From SAR202 cluster bacterium bin87 (GTDB taxonomy: Bacteria; Chloroflexota; Dehalococcoidia; Lucifugimonadales; UBA3495), in the NCBI GenBank assembly GCA_002238825.1, contig MPNC01000008.1, forward strand, positions 82,432-146,431: 64,000 nt of DNA. Direction: 5' to 3'. The position numbers were made by a program, and so were the translations under genes. The notes beneath the pieces are model-generated. The model had not been told where the DNA came from and did no database searches. It saw only the letters and a program-made list of their open reading frames with translations. This document shows positions 60,330 to 64,000 of this stretch, piece after piece. Each line of letters opens with the position of its first letter. Positions within the stretch are counted from its first letter, which is position 1.

Positions 60330-61131
60330 GCGTGCAACCGCGGATTCCCTCGGAGGCCGCGGCGCGCTAACCGCAATATTGCTTATCGCATTCGCCATCA
60401 GCCTGACCGGGGTCGGATGGGGTGATGGCCTGATCAACGCCGGTGGCGTCCGTGCCGTCGGGCAGATCCTGGCGGCGGCGATCCAGCCGCAGTTGGACCT
60501 GGACGTTCTGTCCATCGGGGCACGCTCCACCTGGACCACCCTCGCCTACGCCTGGGCTGGCATGACCGTGGCTTTGGCCATCGGCCTGCCGTTGGGGATC
60601 ATCGGCTCCGGGACCGTGGTTCGCTCCCCCTGGACCCGCCGGTGGAACATCTCGTCAGCGCGCTTTGCGCTGGCGGTCTTCCGCTCCATCCACGAGTTGG
60701 TGTGGGCCTGGCTTTTCGTCGCGGCCCTCGGTCTGTCGCCCATGGCCGGCGTGTTGGCGCTGGGGTTGCCCTACGGAGGCATCCTGGGCCGGATCTACGC
60801 CGAACTGTTGCAGGACGTCCCGGAAGCGCCGCTGCGCGCCCTGCGGAGTACCGGAGCATCCGAATGGCGCGTGTTCTGGTTCGGTCGTCTGCCCATGGCC
60901 CTGCCCGACATGCTCAGCTATACCTTCTACCGCCTGGAATGCGGGATACGGTCCGCGGCCATCCTGAGCTTCGTCGGCTTGGGCGGTCTCGGCCACAACA
61001 TCCAGATTTCCCTCCAGGACATTGACTACAGCCGAATGTGGACGTTCATCTATTTCCTCATCGCGCTGGTGCTGGTGGTGGACCTGTGGAGTTCGTTGGT
61101 CCGGCGCCGCGTCGCCATCGAGCAGGGCTAG
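60322..61131 (+). CDS. PhnE-type ABC permease subunit 1
   Basis: A 269-aa permease with about five or six membrane helices. The coupling loop (EAA region) reads ELLQDVPEAPLRALRSTGASEWRVFWFGRLPMALP, and the last helix pair contains AILSFVGLGGLGHNIQISLQD. It overlaps the ATPase stop by eight bases, so translation is coupled. Together with the next gene it probably forms a heterodimeric channel, rather than the PhnE homodimer, since both are well conserved and differ. Confidence 0.92.
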   Translation: MNERATADSLGGRGALTAILLIAFAISLTGVGWGDGLINAGGVRAVGQILAAAIQPQLDLDVLSIGARSTWTTLAYAWAGMTVALAIGLPLGIIGSGTVVRSPWTRRWNISSARFALAVFRSIHELVWAWLFVAALGLSPMAGVLALGLPYGGILGRIYAELLQDVPEAPLRALRSTGASEWRVFWFGRLPMALPDMLSYTFYRLECGIRSAAILSFVGLGGLGHNIQISLQDIDYSRMWTFIYFLIALVLVVDLWSSLVRRRVAIEQG

Positions 61132-61135
61132 GCTC

Positions 61136-62035
61136 ATGGCCGCCCAATACGGACGGGGGGAACCGGTAGCCCGTGGCGGCGCGACGGCGCCCATCGCACC
61201 GGCGCGCCGCATCGGATTCCTCGCCGCCTCCGCGGTAATCGCCTTTGTGATGGCGTTGGCCGCGTGGGCGACGATCATCGGCGATGACAACTTCCCCAGC
61301 CGGAATGTGTTCTCCCTGGACTCGGTCGCGAGGGCTGCGGACTTTGCCGGCGGGATGGTCGGCGCCGAATCTTCAGCCTCCCCGGCGTTCTACAATCCGG
61401 ACGAATGGGCAGAGAAAGCGCGCCTCGCCGGCGAAACCCTCGCCATGAGCGTGGCCGCCGCCGGTCTCGCCGCCCTGGGAGCGCTCGCCCTGTTCATGTT
61501 TGGCGCGCGCAACGTGATGATGGGCAGCCTCGCCCCCTATCGGTCACCGTTCTGGACGGCGCCTTTCTTCCTGGTGCGCGGATTGTTCACCGTCAGCCGC
61601 GCCGTTCCGGAACTGGTCTGGGCCATGATCCTGGTGTTCGTTTTCACGCAGGGAACCCTGCCCGGCGTGATCGCCCTGGCCATACACAACGGCGGCATCC
61701 TCGGGAAGCTGGGCTCGGAAATCGTGGAGGGACTGGACACCCGACCCATGCGGGCGCTGCGCTCCACCGGAGCCGGCCGGATGCAGGTGCTGCTCTACGG
61801 CGTGCTCCCCGAGGCGTTGCCGAAGTTCATCACCTACCTGTTCTACCGCTGGGAGGTTATCATCCGCACCACCATTGTGGTCGGGTTCGTGGCCGCCGGC
61901 GGTCTGGGAACCGAGTTCCGCCTGGCAATGAGCCACTTCAAATTCACCGAGGTCACGCTGATCCTCTTCTGGTACCTCGTCCTCGTCCTCTTCGTGGATA
62001 TCGTCTCCGGGCAACTGCGGAGGTTGGGCAACTGA
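61136..62035 (+). CDS. PhnE-type ABC permease subunit 2
   Basis: A 299-aa permease. It has a longer N-terminal loop containing ASPAFYNPDEWAEKARLAGETL, then the BPD_transp core with VPELVWAMILVF, the EAA loop SEIVEGLDTRPMRALRSTGAGRMQVLLYGVLPEALPKFITY, and FVAAGGLGTEFRLAMSHFKF. ATG 61136 begins four bases after the stop of the first permease. It ends the importer operon. Two unequal permease subunits occur in several PhnD/C/E-type systems for phosphonate or oxyanions. Confidence 0.92.
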   Translation: MAAQYGRGEPVARGGATAPIAPARRIGFLAASAVIAFVMALAAWATIIGDDNFPSRNVFSLDSVARAADFAGGMVGAESSASPAFYNPDEWAEKARLAGETLAMSVAAAGLAALGALALFMFGARNVMMGSLAPYRSPFWTAPFFLVRGLFTVSRAVPELVWAMILVFVFTQGTLPGVIALAIHNGGILGKLGSEIVEGLDTRPMRALRSTGAGRMQVLLYGVLPEALPKFITYLFYRWEVIIRTTIVVGFVAAGGLGTEFRLAMSHFKFTEVTLILFWYLVLVLFVDIVSGQLRRLGN

Positions 62036-62085
62036 GCGAGGACCCCGTCAGATGGTTTCATATCGCGAACGCAACTCCGGGTGTG

Positions 62086-63450
62086 TCACCAATTTCCCGG
62101 ATCGTACGTGTCTGGAGGGGTCACACCTTGGAAGATTGAATACTGCGAGATGACCTCTCTGGCTCCGCCCAAGTCTCCCCACACCATCACTGTGTAAATG
62201 CCGTCGCCGTGCCGGTTCAGGATATCGCGGACGTCTGCTTTCACGGCGAACGACGCGCCGCTGGCCGTCCATTCCGAGGCGGTGATCCAGGGGACGGTAA
62301 TGGGTTGAGGCTCGCGGGATTGACTGGCGTTGTACGCCTCCTGCCAGGCTTGGTGCGCTTCTGCGGGCGAACGCGGAGCTAGCGCATCAGCCGGAACGTC
62401 GTAGGGATCGGGGCAAGGGTCGTAGTTTTGAGAGAACGACTCCGTATTCCAGCGATAGCCGCCGGTCAAAGGCCATCGCAAACTGGCTACCTGGCGTCCG
62501 TTGTCATAGCAATAGGTGCGCGCAACCTGCCCTTTGGTCAGATGGTGCGGCGGTGGGTCGTAGTAAATCTGTATCCCCAAATCCTCATGACGGCTGAAAC
62601 GAACGCCGTTGACGGCCATGCCCGAAAATGACAGGACGCCATTGGATATCGAAGGCAATCGGTCGTATTCGACATAACCCCCCTCGAAATGCTGGTACAT
62701 GGCCACATTGTACCGATCCCAGGCTAAGCCGATGTTGATACGCTTGTGGAACGGATCCAGGATGTTTCTGCGATGCCCTGAACTGCTCATCCAACCGTCC
62801 ATCGCCTCATCGATTTCCCGTCGAATGTCGCTGTTGGCGCTGTACCCGTCGGACGGTCTGATGCAGTAATCCAGACCGTGCCCATTTTCGCCGTTGGACT
62901 GGTAACCGCCGGCAACGCTGTAGCGCATGTAGGGTTTCAGCCCGTCCATTCCCCAATGGGAAGAAAAGCAGTTTGCCAGCGCTGATTCGGCATGCACTTG
63001 AGCGGCGACGTTGTCGCCCAAAATTACCGGGTTCAATCCGGCCCTACGGCGCTCGGCATTGATCAGCCCGAGCATGTACTCCTTTTCGTCGATGTGCCGC
63101 AGTTCCGGCGCAGGTGCCGGCGTTGCGGTGGGCTCCGGCGTCGGTGTCGGAACCGGGGTTGGCGTTGACGCGGGCACCGGCGCTGGCGTCGCCGTCGGCC
63201 CGACCGAATGCGGCGACGCCACCGTGAGTGCAGGAGTAGGTGTCGCGGCCGTGGCCGCCGGCGATTGGTGCGCAGCCGACTGAGTCGCCCTTTCTTGCGT
63301 CTCCATCTGCGCCAGCGCCGCGCTAATGGTGGCTTGAAAATCCGGCGTGGGCGACGCCCCGGGCCGAGTCAGCGGCAGGACCTCCCCGCCGAAACACGAT
63401 AGAGACGCCGCCACCAGCGCAGCGCAGGCGAAACCCAAAGCTACGCGCAC
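62086..63450 (-). CDS. CAP-domain (SCP/PR1) lipoprotein
   Basis: A 454-aa secreted lipoprotein with a lipobox AASLSC (Cys about 19). A Pro/Thr/Ala linker (about 55-120, with TPTPVPTPTPEPTATPAP) follows, then a CAP (cysteine-rich secretory/allergen-type) domain, about 125-270, with EKEYMLGLINAERRRAGLNPV, HAESALANCFSSHWG, GENGHG and GWMSSSGHRRNILDP, including the two conserved His and Glu. The C-terminal 180 residues are an additional beta domain of unknown type. CAP proteins bind sterols, lipids or metals in various hosts; its role here is unknown. ATG 63450 starts the signal peptide. Confidence 0.9.
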   Translation of the reverse strand: MRVALGFACAALVAASLSCFGGEVLPLTRPGASPTPDFQATISAALAQMETQERATQSAAHQSPAATAATPTPALTVASPHSVGPTATPAPVPASTPTPVPTPTPEPTATPAPAPELRHIDEKEYMLGLINAERRRAGLNPVILGDNVAAQVHAESALANCFSSHWGMDGLKPYMRYSVAGGYQSNGENGHGLDYCIRPSDGYSANSDIRREIDEAMDGWMSSSGHRRNILDPFHKRINIGLAWDRYNVAMYQHFEGGYVEYDRLPSISNGVLSFSGMAVNGVRFSRHEDLGIQIYYDPPPHHLTKGQVARTYCYDNGRQVASLRWPLTGGYRWNTESFSQNYDPCPDPYDVPADALAPRSPAEAHQAWQEAYNASQSREPQPITVPWITASEWTASGASFAVKADVRDILNRHGDGIYTVMVWGDLGGAREVISQYSIFQGVTPPDTYDPGNW

Positions 63451-63473
63451 TGAACTATGCCGTCCTGGATCGG

Positions 63474-64000
63474 CTATTCCGCGTCCGGATGTGTCGTGAT
63501 AAACCGCGCCGCCCGCTCCGGATCAACCTGCGGCGCGCGCACTTCGACGCCGGCCTGCTCCTCCTGGAGACGCACCGTGCTGCTGCTGTCAGCCTGACCC
63601 CAGCCGCGATTCATGGCCTGCAACGAGATCTGTTGCGCCAGCGTCGACATCGGCATGGGCACGTCATACTCACGGGCAAGTTCAGTGGCCAGCGAGATGT
63701 CCTTGTGGGCCAGGTTCAACGCGAAACTCGCCGGCTCAAACTCCCCACGAAACATCGTCCGCACCAACCCCTCATGCAGGAAGGACATCCGGCCCAACGC
63801 CCCGCGTCGCACGCACTCCCACAACGGTTCGGGGTCCACTCCCGCCTTGACGCCCAGGGTCAGTCCCTCGGCGATGGCCTGGCGTACGCTGTGACCAATC
63901 ATGTTGTGCACCAGCTTCGCCACGCTCCCCGCGCCAATCTCACCCGCGTAGAACACCTTGTCTCCAAAGGCGTCCAATATCGGCTTCACCCGGTCGAACA
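63474..64000 (-). CDS. Beta-hydroxyacid dehydrogenase (HIBADH/6PGDH-like), 5' part beyond the window
   Basis: The C-terminal part (about 175 residues) of a 3-hydroxyisobutyrate dehydrogenase-type enzyme. The catalytic Lys lies in GAGSVAKLVHNMIGHSV, and the all-helical C-terminal domain with FALNLAHKDISLATELAREYDVPMPM is typical. The N-terminal Rossmann domain is outside the window. The last 45 residues (RLQEEQAGVEVRAPQVDPERAARF) extend beyond the usual end and are poorly conserved. It reads leftward and is followed by a CAP-domain lipoprotein. The substrate is unknown. Confidence 0.92.
   Translation of the reverse strand, partial: FDRVKPILDAFGDKVFYAGEIGAGSVAKLVHNMIGHSVRQAIAEGLTLGVKAGVDPEPLWECVRRGALGRMSFLHEGLVRTMFRGEFEPASFALNLAHKDISLATELAREYDVPMPMSTLAQQISLQAMNRGWGQADSSSTVRLQEEQAGVEVRAPQVDPERAARFITTHPDAE

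Overview
The window reads as a chromosomal segment of a GC-rich bacterium, most likely a Chloroflexota of the Dehalococcoidia/SAR202 type. This is inferred from gene content, with no ribosomal marker to confirm it: four luciferase-like flavin monooxygenases, two family III (CaiB/BaiF) CoA-transferases, many SDR, acyl-CoA and P450 genes, a dnaG-rpoD operon, lipoproteins and surface proteins with Pro/Thr linkers, and small palindromic intergenic repeats. No tRNA, rRNA, CRISPR array, transposase or prophage gene was seen.

Layout. 1-15 kb is housekeeping and envelope: the 3' end of rho with a bidirectional terminator, a 1010-aa surface protein, a two-component pair followed by an Ig-like exported protein, dnaG-rpoD, a zinc-ribbon mini-protein, a cysteine-free sortase-fold protein, and the leftward block membrane protein-glmU-corC. 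15-26 kb holds rph, a double M16 peptidase, a pentapeptide-TIR protein, a flavin monooxygenase, a small coupled DUF4258-like/DUF2283 pair, an SDR, and the leftward sfsA-glycosylase-cupin-hydrolase run.

27-34.5 kb is a leftward run of catabolic type: MFS transporter, cyclase, unknown protein, two CoA-transferases, DUF2306 membrane protein and P450. 34.6-46 kb is a rightward run containing two HigBA-like modules, three flavin monooxygenases, Uma2, an acyl-CoA synthetase, a TIM-barrel protein, DUF488, a phosphotriesterase-family hydrolase and an S9 peptidase. 46-56.4 kb runs left: iron-ADH-like protein, DinB, crotonase, acyl-CoA dehydrogenase, SDR, panB with a DUF2520 partner, P1 peptidase, SbcD and HpcH/HpaI aldolase.

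56.6-64 kb has the RNase P RNA gene on the minus strand with a clear promoter, an FMN-dependent alpha-hydroxyacid oxidase, a four-gene PhnD/C/E/E-type ABC importer (phosphonate- or selenate-like), a CAP-domain lipoprotein and the 3' part of a beta-hydroxyacid dehydrogenase.

The middle of the window looks like equipment for activating and degrading diverse organic acids: oxygenation by flavin monooxygenases and P450, CoA loading by CoA-transferases and acyl-CoA synthetase, beta-oxidation-like steps, hydrolases and aldolase. Several proteins keep a family fold but lack catalytic residues (sortase-like, Fe-ADH, alpha/beta hydrolase, crotonase, receiver domain); these are among the most interesting items here.
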